From: DASSJT01 sp963715025
GTDB lineage: Bacteria > Actinomycetota > Actinomycetes > Actinomycetales > Dermatophilaceae
DNA: 64,000 nucleotides
Assembly (NCBI GenBank): GCA_963715025.1
Contig: CAVQQQ010000008.1
Location: forward strand, 1-64,000
Direction of reading: 5' to 3'
Both the position numbers and the translations under genes were made by a program. The notes beneath the pieces are model-generated. The model searched no databases, was not told where the DNA came from, and saw only the letters and a list, made by a program, of their open reading frames with translations. Shown here in pieces: positions 1 to 9,055 of this stretch. Position 1 is the stretch's first letter; each line of letters starts with the position of its first letter.

Positions 1-133
1 CTCGCTCTGGGAAGGAAGCGAAAGGCGGCGTCGCGAGCGGGTGCCCAGCGCGCCGCGGCCCGTCACGGAGCCGGCGGGGTCGCGCCGTGGTTGACTCGTC
101 GTCGAGCACCTCCCCCACACGAGCGAGCATGAC

Positions 134-571
134 ATGGCGTCGATGGCACAGCGATTCTGGAAGGCCGGCAACGCGGCGGCCGCGTGGATGTACCGGCGTA
201 CGGGCGGCAAGGTCGGCGGTAGGGCCAGGGGCGGCAGCCCCGTGCTCCTGCTCACCGTGGCCGGACGCAGGTCCGGCATGCCGCACACGGTGCCGGTGGC
301 GTACGTCGAGCGCGACGGCGCCTACTACCTCGCGGCGACCGCCGGGGGCCAGCCGAAGGAACCGCAGTGGGTCCGCAACCTACGAGCGGCCTCGACCGCG
401 ACCATCCAGGTCGGCCGCGAGAGGATGACGATGTCAGTCGAGGTGCTGCGCGGAGCCGAGTCCGACGCGGCCTGGAAGGACGTCATTGTCGCGACCTACC
501 CCTCCTTCGCACCCTACGAGGCGAAGTCAGGTCGCAGGATCGCGGTCGCGCGCCTGACCCCAACGGCGTGA
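134..571 (+). CDS. F420-dependent nitroreductase-family protein (DDN-like)
   Basis: A 145-residue protein of the deazaflavin-dependent nitroreductase family (F420H2_quin_red fold), a split beta-barrel that uses F420H2 to reduce quinones, nitro compounds or other hydrophobic substrates. Family hallmarks visible: a basic N-terminal helix, VLLLTVAGRRSGMPHTVPV at about residues 37-55, a central YYLAATAGG segment, and the PQWVRNLRA motif (about residues 77-85) that precedes the last strands. Length is normal for the family. Two ATG codons lie close together (134 and 143); the first is used here and neither has a strong ribosome site. The substrate cannot be told from sequence. A second family member lies at 14861-15394. 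From 572 to 844 no gene is recognisable. Confidence 0.85.
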   Translation: MASMAQRFWKAGNAAAAWMYRRTGGKVGGRARGGSPVLLLTVAGRRSGMPHTVPVAYVERDGAYYLAATAGGQPKEPQWVRNLRAASTATIQVGRERMTMSVEVLRGAESDAAWKDVIVATYPSFAPYEAKSGRRIAVARLTPTA

Positions 572-844
572 GCGGGTCGACATCGTCGACACGTTCCTTT
601 CCTGGGTAGGCCTGTGATCGGCCTCGGGTGCGCGGGCCGACGTCCGCTGATCCAGGTCCCGGAACGCGATAGCGCCCGTCCGTCCTGCGTGCGGCTCTGT
701 GGTTTGAGGTCGCCGACGGCGACTGCCTCCATGGCGTCATGCTTGGCGGGTAGCCACCGCTGGCCATGATCAAACAGTCTTGAAAGCGCGGCGTATCGCA
801 GATCGCCCAAACGCACGACCTTGCTGCCGTCAAGATGTCCGAAT

Positions 845-1075
845 CGCGGCTACTAGAGACTTCCTCGCAGGATCGGTGTCTGGCCAGACTCGGTCCAGGT
901 GTCCGGCGGGAGGCTCTCCACGCGGCTGCCCACCTGTGGTCTGGTGTGGCTCTCTTCCGGTCTGCAGTCCGTCGGGCACCGTGACGAGGCGTGGCTCGAA
1001 AGGGGACTGCCCAGCCGTAGTAGCACTGCCCACCTCGCCGTTCCTATCGGTATGAGGTGAACCAGGAGAAGCGCT
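845..1075 (+). ncRNA. Candidate IS110 bridge RNA region, copy 1
   Basis: The 231-nt left end between the IS boundary and the recombinase start has no coding potential I accept. In IS110-group elements this interval encodes the bridge (seek) RNA that pairs with donor and target DNA. A perfect 12-bp palindrome, GTCTGGCCAGAC (878-889), and several GC-rich self-complementary stretches suit a folded RNA. The RNA call rests on family knowledge and position; guide loops were not assigned. Confidence 0.45.
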
Positions 1076-2299
1076 ATGGCGAAGGTGATCATCGGGGTCG
1101 ATCCGCACAAGTTGTCGGCCACCATCGAGGTCGTCGATCGACGCGAGAGGCTGTTGGGTTCGGGTCGGTTCAGCACCGACCAGGCCGGCTACACCGCGAT
1201 GCGGACGTATGCGAAGAACTGGCCCGAGCGGGTCTGGGCGATCGAGGGAAGCAACGGCGCCGGGCGCCCACTCGCGCAGCGGCTCCTGGAGGCCGGTGAG
1301 CACGTGGTGGACGTGCCGGCCAAGCTGGCTGCCCGGGTCCGGCTCTTCGACACCGGCCACAACCGCAAGACCGACGCCCGTGACGCCCACTCGATCGCGA
1401 TCGTCGCGGTCCGGACCAAGACACTCCGCGTCCTGAGCCCCGACGGTGAGCTCGAAGCGCTGCGGATGCTGTGCGACCGGCGCGAGGAGCTCACCCGACT
1501 CCGGGTCCAAACCGTGAACAGGCTCCAACGATTGCTGGCTGAACTGGTCCCAGGCCGGGCGAAGAAGGACCTCACCGCCCTGCAGGCAAAGGCGATTCTC
1601 GCCACCGTGCGCCCGCGTGACATCGCCGGAAAGACCCGGCGCAGGATCGCTGCTGAGGAGCTCGCCGACCTGGTGGCGGTCGAGGCGAAGATGAAGAAGG
1701 CCACCGCCGAGCTCAAAGTCTTGGTCAAGGCCCGCGGCTCACGGCTGATGGACCTGCCCGGCGTCGGACCCGTGGTCGCGGCCCGGACCCTGGCCGACGT
1801 CGGCGACATCGCCCGGTTCGCCGACCGCAACAGGTTCGCGTCCTGGACCGGCACCGCTCCCTTGGATGCCTCCTCAGGCGAGCAGAACCGGCACCGGCTC
1901 TCCCGGGCCGGCAACCGGCGGATGAACCACATGGTCCACATCGCCGCCATCAGCCAGATCCGCCTCGACACCCCGGGCCGTGCGTACTACCGGCGCAAAC
2001 AAGCCGCCGGCAAGACCAAGCTCGAAGCGCTGCGCTGCCTGAAGCGGAGGATCTCCGACGCCATCTACCGACAGCTGATCGCAGACGCCGAACGAGCGAA
2101 ACTCACCAACGGGGCTGAACCTGTTGGCACGGGCCCGGGAGGGCACTGCGGGGCGTCTCAAGAATCCAGCGCGGTCGACCTGCCCCCGCACATCGACACT
2201 TCGGATCAGCCACTTCCCGGACCCGCACAACCGACGCTACAACCAGCCAGGAGCCTCCGGAAGAGCCCACCAAGGAAGGCGCCACAGACCACCGGTTGA
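1076..2299 (+). CDS. IS110-family transposase (DEDD recombinase), copy 1
   Basis: A 407-residue IS110 recombinase. The N-terminal RuvC-like DEDD domain shows IIGVDPHK (first Asp), WAIEGSNGAG (Glu, about residues 55-64) and TDARDAHSIA (last acidic pair, about 101-110). The C-terminal Transposase_20 domain shows LMDLPGVGPVVAARTLAD, then WTGTAPLDASSGEQ with the family's conserved serine, then HRLSRAGNRRMNHM. Start ATG 1076 follows an AGGAG-type site (CCAGGAGAAGCGCT). No frameshift is seen, so it should be active. Its twin is at 5397-6620. Confidence 0.95.
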   Translation: MAKVIIGVDPHKLSATIEVVDRRERLLGSGRFSTDQAGYTAMRTYAKNWPERVWAIEGSNGAGRPLAQRLLEAGEHVVDVPAKLAARVRLFDTGHNRKTDARDAHSIAIVAVRTKTLRVLSPDGELEALRMLCDRREELTRLRVQTVNRLQRLLAELVPGRAKKDLTALQAKAILATVRPRDIAGKTRRRIAAEELADLVAVEAKMKKATAELKVLVKARGSRLMDLPGVGPVVAARTLADVGDIARFADRNRFASWTGTAPLDASSGEQNRHRLSRAGNRRMNHMVHIAAISQIRLDTPGRAYYRRKQAAGKTKLEALRCLKRRISDAIYRQLIADAERAKLTNGAEPVGTGPGGHCGASQESSAVDLPPHIDTSDQPLPGPAQPTLQPARSLRKSPPRKAPQTTG

Positions 2300-2326
2300 C
2301 AACAAAGGGGAGCCGGAATGACGCGC

Positions 2327-2352
2327 CCACCGGATCGCGGCGGATCCGGTGG
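2327..2352. repeat. Perfect inverted repeat beside the IS110-A right end
   Basis: CCACCGGATC (2327-2336) and its exact complement GATCCGGTGG (2343-2352) flank a 6-nt loop. It starts about 10 bp outside the right end of IS110-A copy 1. No T-tract follows, so a simple terminator is not the best reading; a REP-like palindrome used as an IS110 target is possible. Copy 2 has no such palindrome at the same distance. Confidence 0.6.
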
Positions 2353-2474
2353 AATACCTCGCTCCTCACGCTGCTCGCGGTGATCCCCCACGACCTGCGC
2401 GGCCGCTGCGCCTGAGCCGTGGTCGTGCGGGCCAGTTCCGCAGCGTCCCAGCGTTGGTAGCATCTGCGCCCGAG

Positions 2475-2934
2475 ATGGACATCGCCCAGAGGGTCGAGGA
2501 TTACCTCGCCAGTCAACCCGAGCCCAAGCAGACCGACCTCCGGCAGCTGCACGCGCAGGTGCTCGCGGAATTCCCTGACTGCAGGCTGTGCAGTTCAACG
2601 ACGGCACCAACGAGGATGGCAAGATCGGCGCCAACCCCAACATTGGCTACGGCGTTTACACCAATCACCTACGCCGACGGGTCGTCGCGAGAGTTTCTAT
2701 CGCATCGGCCTGAGCGCCAACACGACAGGCATTTCGGTCTACGTGCTTAGCCTCGCGGATAAGACGTACCTGGCGCGCACCTACGGGGCCTCGATCGGCA
2801 AGGCCAGCGCTCACGGGCTATTGCATCAAGTTCAAACGCCTGCTCAGTGATCAACCCCGACGCGCCTTCTGGCGGCCATCCGACACGGCATGACCGTCAA
2901 TCAGACGGGTTCGAGCGCAGGCAGCTCCAGCTGA
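2475..2934 (+). pseudogene. Frameshifted DUF1801 protein
   Basis: ATG 2475 opens a typical DUF1801 (YdhG-like) N-terminus, MDIAQRVEDYLASQPEPKQ. The rest of the family pattern is visible only by changing frame several times: NPNIGYGVYTN, YADGSSREFYRIGLSANTTG, LADKTYLARTYGASIGKASAHG, YCIKFKRL, ending near 2934. At least three 1-base indels occur (around 2592, 2670, 2690 and again near 2820). Such proteins are small cytoplasmic proteins of unknown function. It sits directly after IS110-A copy 1. Multiple indels make a single sequencing error an unlikely explanation. Confidence 0.75.
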
Positions 2935-3639
2935 TGGGTCCCCGAGTGCATCAGCAGAATCGCCGCACACGCACTCCCTGCGCGGCATGAGCATCAGTGA
3001 CCCCGTCGACGGGGCTGAGTGGGGTGCCGCGGCGCCGTGGGATCCTGCCTGGCGCCAGGCCGCTGTCGCTGTTGGGTGTCCGTCGGCGCCAGGGGTGGCA
3101 GGAAGGCGCCCGAGGATGGGGGATCGCGATGCCCAAGCGCGAGCAGGCGCCCGCGGGCCTTCACGCGGCGCAATGACCCACCGGTGCGTGCTTCACTGAG
3201 AGCCACTGACTAGCTGGCCGAGGAGAATGCATGAACCAGAACGGGGATCCCACTCCCCCTCGAAGGCCCAGGTGGCCGTGGCTCGAGTCGTCGCCTTGGT
3301 GGCCTTGGCGGTAGATCGTGTACCTGCGTGCTGGACGCCTTGGCCGGCACGCACGGCGTCTGACCTGCCCGGCGTTGCGGGCAAGCCCGGAGTGGAGCCC
3401 CCTTCTTGCGTCAGGGCGCACCTGCTCCGCCGGGGCCATCGCCTACAGACCGGTCAGGGCACCCATCAAGCGGCGGGTCGAGCCACTTTCCGGCCAGCGG
3501 GGCCTATTCCGGTGCAGTTCGACCTGTTGGCCATCGCCAGTGCACCTGCACTCATCGTCCATGTGCGCGCAATGCCGGGCCCGGCCCTACAGGCCGCGGT
3601 GTGACCTACCCAGCCCACCTTCAGAGGAGAGCGCGCGCG
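2935..3639. other. No recognisable gene except a tiny tryptophan-rich ORF
   Basis: About 700 bp with open frames on both strands but none resembling a protein I know. The only gene-like signal is ATG 3231 after a good ribosome site (GAGGAG), opening 27 codons rich in Pro, Arg and Trp that end at TAG 3314 (starts MNQNGDPTPPRR, ends SPWWPWR). It looks like the cytoplasmic tail of a membrane protein whose body is gone. Confidence 0.3.
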
Positions 3640-4770
3640 CGAGATGGTCCTGCGATGGGCGTGAAGTCGTGTAGCGCTGGCGGAAGTCGCGCTTCCAGCC
3701 ATCGTGACCCGGCCACAGCGTCGACGACGTCATCGATGGCGCAGAAGCGCAGCGTGCCTTCATGGCCTTCGGCCAGCTGATCAGCCACCGTGCGAACCAC
3801 CGCCTTGGCGCTCTCATCTTGTCTGCAGGCGACGACTACTTCGGTGAACTCTGTGTACCGTCGCATGCCAGCCTCATCCTTGATGAGGTCGTAGCGTTCG
3901 CTGCGCCATCAGCTGGTTGTACCAGAACTGGAGGTTCTTCCGGTGCGCACGTGAGCTCCCACGCGGCGCCTGCCCGCCAGGCGCGAAGCTGCGTCTCTCT
4001 CGCGTACTTGGCACGGGCAGGACTTCCCTCCGGAGGAACCAATTCAGGCCCCCAGGCGAGGTCCTCGTGGTACTTGGTTTCGATGCCAATGAAACCCCTT
4101 GACTCGCTTGGCAGTTCGTACTCAACGCAGGCATCAAATGCTGATCCACCAAGGGGTGCCCCACCGAGCTCCGCAACTGAGGGGGGAGCACCCCCAACCG
4201 GATTCGGGATACCGAGGTCGCAAGCGGCGCGTAGGTGCGGACCCACGGCAAGAGCGCGTTCGCATCCATCTCGCCGAGGAACCCAAAGAGGTTGAAGCAC
4301 AGCGGTTGTGACGAGAGTAGGTTCCGGCGTAGTCGATCCTCGTAGATGATTCCCGCGCCTGCAGTGAGTCATGACTTCGCTCTCTTCGGTACGTGTCGAC
4401 GGCGGCCGTCCAACATCAGGTTGGGAGCGAAGCCATCCGTGATCGCGGGGAGCATCGAGACCACTAGAGGATTGCGGGCCCGCGCAGGCTTGCCGGGTTT
4501 GGGCGGCGGGGTGCAGTGGGCCCGCATTCAGGAATCCCACGGCACTCTTGACGCCACCAACCCTGCTGAAGCCTAAGTCCCGCCTGTAAGGGATTGTCGG
4601 AGCCGATTCGCCAGGACGGATCGTGCCAAGGGGCTCGAGCGTCGGCAGGTGCCATGTCGAAAGGTATATCGGACTCCATCGCACGCGGTTCGCCATACAG
4701 TTCGCGCCCTCCGTGCCGGGGCCACCCCAACTGCATCGTCCGCAAACGCGGCGGTAGGACGCACCTGCTC
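3640..4770 (-). pseudogene. PGN_0703-like (PD-(D/E)XK-type) putative nuclease, decayed
   Basis: Reading leftward in shifting frames gives the conserved pieces of the PGN_0703 family: LLSSQPLCFNLFGFLGEMDA (about 4320-4260), then FDACVEYELPSESRGFIGIE followed by TKYHED (about 4135-4075; the E-x-K of the nuclease-like core), then LQFWYNQLMAQR (about 3935-3900), ERYDLIKDEAGMRRYTEF, VADQLAEGHEGTLRFCAIDD, and RDFRQRYTDFTPIA at about 3670 reached with one more frame change. The upstream part (4345-4770) is too eroded to align with certainty. Proteins of this family are described as restriction-endonuclease-like but are poorly characterised. It is divergent from the winged-helix gene at 4851, and no intact version is left here. 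Confidence 0.65.
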
Positions 4771-4850
4771 TGGTCGTGGCGGAACGGTTTAGTCCGGTCC
4801 GCTTTCAACATTGGGAGGCCGGTGTCGGAGGTCGGTGGGACGATGCAAGC

Positions 4851-5164
4851 GTGGCGACCCTGGCTGAGCGGATCCTCGGCGCCCTTCGTTACGCGCCCTT
4901 AGATGATGATGTGCTGGCGAAGCGCCTGGGGGTCGGCCACCGACAGGCGGTGAACCAGGCGGCACGACGGCTGGAAGCCCAGGGGCGCCTCCGACGGTTC
5001 GTTGCGCCCAACGGGAAGATCCTGAATGCGCTGACGGACGGGCCTGTGCGGCAGATTCCCGAGCCCATCCCTCCTCAGCTGGTGGCCGTGCCGGCAACGG
5101 CCGAGTCCTTCAGCTCCGGTCGGTCCCACAGCTACGGGGTACGGCCTCCAGATTTCCGGCCTTA
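4851..5164 (+). pseudogene. Winged-helix DNA-binding protein cut by IS110-A copy 2
   Basis: From GTG 4851 the frame encodes VATLAERILGALRYAPLDDD, then VLAKRLGVGHRQAVNQAARR, LEAQGRLRRFVAPNGKILNA, a classic winged helix-turn-helix (recognition helix around RQAVNQAARRLE, wing around RRFVAPNGK). The coding sequence runs straight into the left end of IS110-A copy 2 at 5165, and its normal 3' part is not found on the other side of the element. It diverges from the PGN_0703-like remnant and may have been its regulator. Confidence 0.55.
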
Positions 5165-5396
5165 CGCGGCTACTAGAGACTTCCTCGCAGGATCGGTGTC
5201 TGGCCAGACTCGGTCCAGGTGTCCGGCGGGAGGCTCTCCACGCGGCTGCCCACCTGTGGTCTGGTGTGGCTCTCTTCCGGTCTGCAGTCCGTCGGGCACC
5301 GTGACGAGGCGTGGCTCGAAAGGGGACTGCCCAGCTCGTAGTAGCACTGCCCACCTCGCCGTTCCTATCGGTATGAGGTGAACCAGGAGAAGCGCT
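5165..5396 (+). ncRNA. Candidate IS110 bridge RNA region, copy 2
   Basis: Left non-coding end of copy 2, identical to that of copy 1 apart from the 1-base insertion near 5336. Same reasoning as for 845-1075: position and length fit the bridge RNA of IS110-group elements, but folding and guide loops were not computed. Confidence 0.45.
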
Positions 5397-6620
5397 ATGG
5401 CGAAGGTGATCATCGGGGTCGATCCGCACAAGTTGTCGGCCACCATCGAGGTCGTCGATCGACGCGAGAGGCTGTTGGGTTCGGGTCGGTTCAGCACCGA
5501 CCAGGCCGGCTACACCGCGATGCGGACGTATGCGAAGAACTGGCCCGAGCGGGTCTGGGCGATCGAGGGAAGCAACGGCGCCGGGCGCCCACTCGCGCAG
5601 CGGCTCCTGGAGGCCGGTGAGCACGTGGTGGACGTGCCGGCCAAGCTGGCTGCCCGGGTCCGGCTCTTCGACACCGGCCACAACCGCAAGACCGACGCCC
5701 GTGACGCCCACTCGATCGCGATCGTCGCGGTCCGGACCAAGACACTCCGCGTCCTGAGCCCCGACGGTGAGCTCGAAGCGCTGCGGATGCTGTGCGACCG
5801 GCGCGAGGAGCTCACCCGACTCCGGGTCCAAACCGTGAACAGGCTCCAACGATTGCTGGCTGAACTGGTCCCAGGCCGGGCGAAGAAGGACCTCACCGCC
5901 CTGCAGGCAAAGGCGATTCTCGCCACCGTGCGCCCGCGTGACATCGCCGGAAAGACCCGGCGCAGGATCGCTGCTGAGGAGCTCGCCGACCTGGTGGCGG
6001 TCGAGGCGAAGATGAAGAAGGCCACCGCCGAGCTCAAAGTCTTGGTCAAGGCCCGCGGCTCACGGCTGATGGACCTGCCCGGCGTCGGACCCGTGGTCGC
6101 GGCCCGGACCCTGGCCGACGTCGGCGACATCGCCCGGTTCGCCGACCGCAACAGGTTCGCGTCCTGGACCGGCACCGCTCCCCTGGATGCCTCCTCAGGC
6201 GAGCAGAACCGGCACCGGCTCTCCCGGGCCGGCAACCGGCGGATGAACCACATGGTCCACATCGCCGCCATCAGCCAGATCCGCCTCGACACCCCGGGCC
6301 GTGCCTACTACCGGCGCAAACAAGCCGCCGGCAAGACCAAGCTCGAAGCGCTGCGCTGCCTGAAGCGGAGGATCTCCGACGCCATCTACCGACAGCTGAT
6401 CGCAGACGCCGAACGAGCGAAACTCACCAACGGGGCTGAACCTGTTGGCACGGGCCCGGGAGGGCACTGCGGGGCGTCTCAAGAATCCAGCGCGGTCGAC
6501 CTGCCCCCGCACATCGACACTTCGGATCAGCCACTTCCCGGACCCGCACAACCGACGCTACAACCAGCCAGGAGCCTCCGGAAGAGCCCACCAAGGAAGG
6601 CGCCACAGACCACCGGTTGA
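5397..6620 (+). CDS. IS110-family transposase (DEDD recombinase), copy 2
   Basis: Protein identical to the recombinase at 1076-2299; the two DNA differences in the gene (6183, 6305) are silent. All DEDD residues and the ASSGE serine motif are present. The gene starts at ATG 5397 behind the same ribosome site, and the predicted enzyme is complete. Confidence 0.95.
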   Translation: MAKVIIGVDPHKLSATIEVVDRRERLLGSGRFSTDQAGYTAMRTYAKNWPERVWAIEGSNGAGRPLAQRLLEAGEHVVDVPAKLAARVRLFDTGHNRKTDARDAHSIAIVAVRTKTLRVLSPDGELEALRMLCDRREELTRLRVQTVNRLQRLLAELVPGRAKKDLTALQAKAILATVRPRDIAGKTRRRIAAEELADLVAVEAKMKKATAELKVLVKARGSRLMDLPGVGPVVAARTLADVGDIARFADRNRFASWTGTAPLDASSGEQNRHRLSRAGNRRMNHMVHIAAISQIRLDTPGRAYYRRKQAAGKTKLEALRCLKRRISDAIYRQLIADAERAKLTNGAEPVGTGPGGHCGASQESSAVDLPPHIDTSDQPLPGPAQPTLQPARSLRKSPPRKAPQTTG

Positions 6621-6684
6621 CAACAAAGGGGAGCCGGTATGACGCCCCTCCTCAGCGCGTCTCAGACCGAGCGTCTGGGCGAGG

Positions 6685-7122
6685 TCATCGACTCTCCGCC
6701 CTGCGCAGGACCGACTGGAACTGCTTGCCCAGTGCGCGCGGCCCCGCGATTGGGATCAAGGCAGCGATGATTTTGCCCTTGATCGAGTTCGGCAGCCGAG
6801 TAAGCGAGACGCGCAGGTTGGTGCCCTCCGCTGCCGGCACGAGTTCGTACCGCCAGCCACTGCCCGTCCCCCACAGGTTGGAGTCGAGGGTGTCGATCGT
6901 GACGATGCCGGAGGCGGCGTCCCATGAGTAGCGTTCCCGCTCCCAGCCCATGGCAGTGCCCTCGGTTACCTCCGCCCAGTCCGGACCCTGTCCGTGAACG
7001 CTGAAGTGGGCATCGTCGACGTTCGGCCACCAACGAGACCGTTCGGGGCCGAAGTCGGTGATCACGGCCATGACTTCGCTCGGAGACAAGCTCGTGTGGA
7101 CGGTGAACCTTGTGGTCGCCAT
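6685..7122 (-). CDS. SRPBCC-family (polyketide cyclase/START-like) protein
   Basis: A 145-residue single-domain SRPBCC protein, a helix-grip fold with a hydrophobic cavity that binds lipids or polycyclic ligands. It starts MATTRFTVHTSLSPSEVMAV with the family's opening strand and helix, has GSGWRYELVPAAEGT near residue 88, and ends in a long amphipathic helix (LIPIAGPRALGKQFQSVLRR). The ATG at 7122 is chosen because a strong site (GGGGGA) precedes it; the frame is open further upstream but lacks homology there. It lies tail-on to IS110-A copy 2. The ligand is unknown. Confidence 0.75.
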   Translation of the reverse strand: MATTRFTVHTSLSPSEVMAVITDFGPERSRWWPNVDDAHFSVHGQGPDWAEVTEGTAMGWERERYSWDAASGIVTIDTLDSNLWGTGSGWRYELVPAAEGTNLRVSLTRLPNSIKGKIIAALIPIAGPRALGKQFQSVLRRAESR

Positions 7123-7570
7123 TCGCGTCCCCCTCTTCCATCGCGGGAGTGTCGGCCATCCGTGAACGATCATCCGCCACCCAGCCGGGGCGCTAGGAAG
7201 GGAGGTCTGCCTGAATGTTCGAGGCATACCGCGGTTGGAATCACTCAACCGCTCTCGCCCTGCTCTCAAAGCGGGTCGTGGACGGTGTGACGCGGGACCT
7301 AGCACGAAGAACGCAGCGGCATGACGCTGGTTAGGGCACTCACCGCTTCAACCGGTTGAAGGTGCGGCCCGAGGGACCATACTTCTCGGATGGAACGCGG
7401 CGATGGTGGGCGCACCCCGCTGGTCGTGACGGTGAAGGATTCTTCGGACACCCGCTTGTTCATAGAACTGTCGAGCTACGGGTCGGACCAGCCGAGGCTC
7501 ACCATGCACTGGACCTGGCGATTCAAGGCCTCGAGGAAGGTTCCCCCCTCGCTGATGCCAGCGCGCACTT

Positions 7571-7821
7571 GATCGGGTTCGCGGTCGTCGCCTTGACGGG
7601 ACCATCTTGCACTCGAACGTCCGGGGCCGCCTCACGGATCACATTAACGTCCCCGCGGAGCTTAAGCAGATCCACGAGCAGGTGAGGACGTTCCGGAACG
7701 CCACCATCGCTCATTCGCAATCTGAGCTTTCGGTGACATACCCCGTCGGTGTTCTCGACGCAGCCACGCTCGATGTGAAAGACGTCGCGGCAGCAGTGAC
7801 AGTGGTCAGTTCGCCTCCCCG
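7571..7821 (+). pseudogene. Gene remnant cut by an IS701 fragment
   Basis: A forward frame encodes a protein-like stretch, DGTILHSNVRGRLTDHINVP followed by AELKQIHEQVRTFRNATIAH and SQSELSVTYPVGVLDAATLD, then stops being credible at about 7821, exactly where the IS701 transposase remnant begins on the other strand. A shorter related-looking frame upstream (7390-7572) ends in a stop and may be the same gene after a frameshift. The pattern FRNATIAH is reminiscent of HEPN/AbiV-like proteins, but this is not enough for an assignment. Confidence 0.4.
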
Positions 7822-8496
7822 GTCGCCGGCGACCCACGCCGCCTGGGTGCCGGCGTGGACGGCTCGGGTGATCATGTCGCCGGCCAGCTCCGGCTTGGTC
7901 CGAAACGCCACATCCGCGGGAACGCCAGCGGCGGCACACCGGTCGGCGTCCTGGGTCCACGACCTCGGCAGATACAACGCCCGATCGATGAACGCGTGGC
8001 CACGCGGTGCGGCGTAGGTCAAGTACACCGCGACCTGAGAGTTCTCGATCCGTCCCGCGGTGCCGGTGTACTGCCGCTGCACCCCGACGCTGTGGCTGCC
8101 CTTCTTGAGATCTCCGGTCTCGTCGACCACCAGGATCGCTCCGGCATCGCCGAGGTGGTCCATGACGTACTCGCGAAGGTCGTCGCGGACGCCGTCAGCA
8201 TCCCACTTCGCCCGACCCAGCAAGTGTTGCAACGCATGCGGGCTGGGATGACCGCGGTGCTCGGCAATCGTCCAGCAGTTCTTCCGCTCCAGTCCCGAGA
8301 GCATGCCTTGCATCAGCCCGGCGGCGTGCCGCAGCGGCTCGTAGCGGGTGAACCGCGGCGCGATCCGGTCGACGACCATGGCGAACGCGTCTTCCCACCG
8401 GGCAACGTCTACGCTGAGTCCCGCGGCCACCGCCACGGGCAAGTTGCTGTTCCACACAAGCACGACATGCTCACGCGGTGGCCGCTTCGCACGCAC
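7822..8496 (-). pseudogene. IS701-family transposase, 3'-truncated
   Basis: A clear IS701 DDE transposase N-terminal half: RFTRYEPLRHAAGLMQGMLS, GLERKNCWTIAE, QHLLGRAKWDADGVRDDLRE, ILVVDETGDLKKGSHSVGVQ, RQYTGTAGRIENSQVAVYLT, RALYLPRSWTQDADRCAAAG, TKPELAGDMITRA, then AWVAGD. At that point (about 7822) the family would continue with E-V-Y-G, but the reading changes to unrelated residues, so roughly the last 40 percent of the enzyme is missing. The exact 5' start is uncertain. It cannot transpose by itself. Confidence 0.85.
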
Positions 8497-9055
8497 CGCG
8501 ACACACGGCCAGCGCCGGTGGCATCGACCACATCAGCACGTCAGGTAACGAACTACGGCTGTGGTACTAGTGGTACAGAGGTTCCGAACACTGGTCGTGG
8601 CCATGGAGGAGCTTCTTGATGTGGCTACTGCGCCTGTTCGAGCGCGGCTGGAGATTGACCTGAGACAGACGGACCCAAGGTTGCTGGTTGCCGTCTGTGG
8701 TGCACGGGGTTTAATTGAGACGTCAACTTGATGGACAGCCGAAGGTGCTCGAGAAGTTCGAGGATGAGTTCAACCCGAGGACGAAGCGACCGCCGTACCC
8801 GACATCCCACTCGATCTACCGGCAGCGAGTCGCGGGCGACGCGGACTCCGGCAGCGTCGCCCCCAGCACTGCTCCTTGAGCGCATGGCAATCAATAGTCT
8901 GTGCTCACGCGGCGATGTGACGCATCGCGATCCGCCCTGGAAGCCCCGGGCCACCCCTCCCACATCGCCCCGCACCGCCGATGCCGAGGGCGCGGAAATG
9001 CGCGGCTCGTCGGAGTCGGCCGGGTCTACGCTGCACCGAAGAGCTGGAGGCCGGC
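8497..9055. other. Intergenic / remnant region without a recognised gene
   Basis: Upstream flank of the IS701 remnant followed by about 450 bp without a known product. A 42-codon ORF starts at ATG 8603 (MEELLDVATAPVRARLEIDL) and stops at 8731; a coding-like frame (DGQPKVLEKFEDEFNPRTKR) continues after a shift, so a decayed small gene is possible. Nothing else is identified. Confidence 0.25.

Larger units (their letters stand above)
845..2316 (+). mobile_element. IS110-family element, copy 1 (IS110-A)
   Basis: A 1.47-kb element that recurs almost base for base at 5165-6637. The two copies agree from CGCGGCTACTAGAGAC on the left to GGGGAGCCGG on the right and differ inside by one 1-base indel (near 1017) and two silent substitutions (1862, 1984). 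Flanking DNA differs, so this is recent transposition rather than a larger duplication. There are no terminal inverted repeats, as expected for IS110. Layout is a long left non-coding end (231 nt), one recombinase gene and a very short right end, which is the IS110-group (not IS1111-group) arrangement. The shared bases ATGACGC follow one mismatch after the right end in both copies, so the true right boundary may be a few bases further out, or these bases are part of a common target. Confidence 0.9.
5165..6637 (+). mobile_element. IS110-family element, copy 2 (IS110-A)
   Basis: Second copy of the element at 845-2316, one base longer because of an extra T near 5336. It interrupts a winged-helix gene on its left. 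Outside the right end the sequence TATGACGCCCC resembles AATGACGCGCC beside copy 1. Both copies look intact and recently active. Confidence 0.9.

Noticed and set aside
845..6637. The two IS110-A copies as borders of a composite transposon
   Set aside because: IS110 elements do not normally mobilise intervening DNA as composites, and the DNA between them is a set of decayed genes. The possibility was not pursued.
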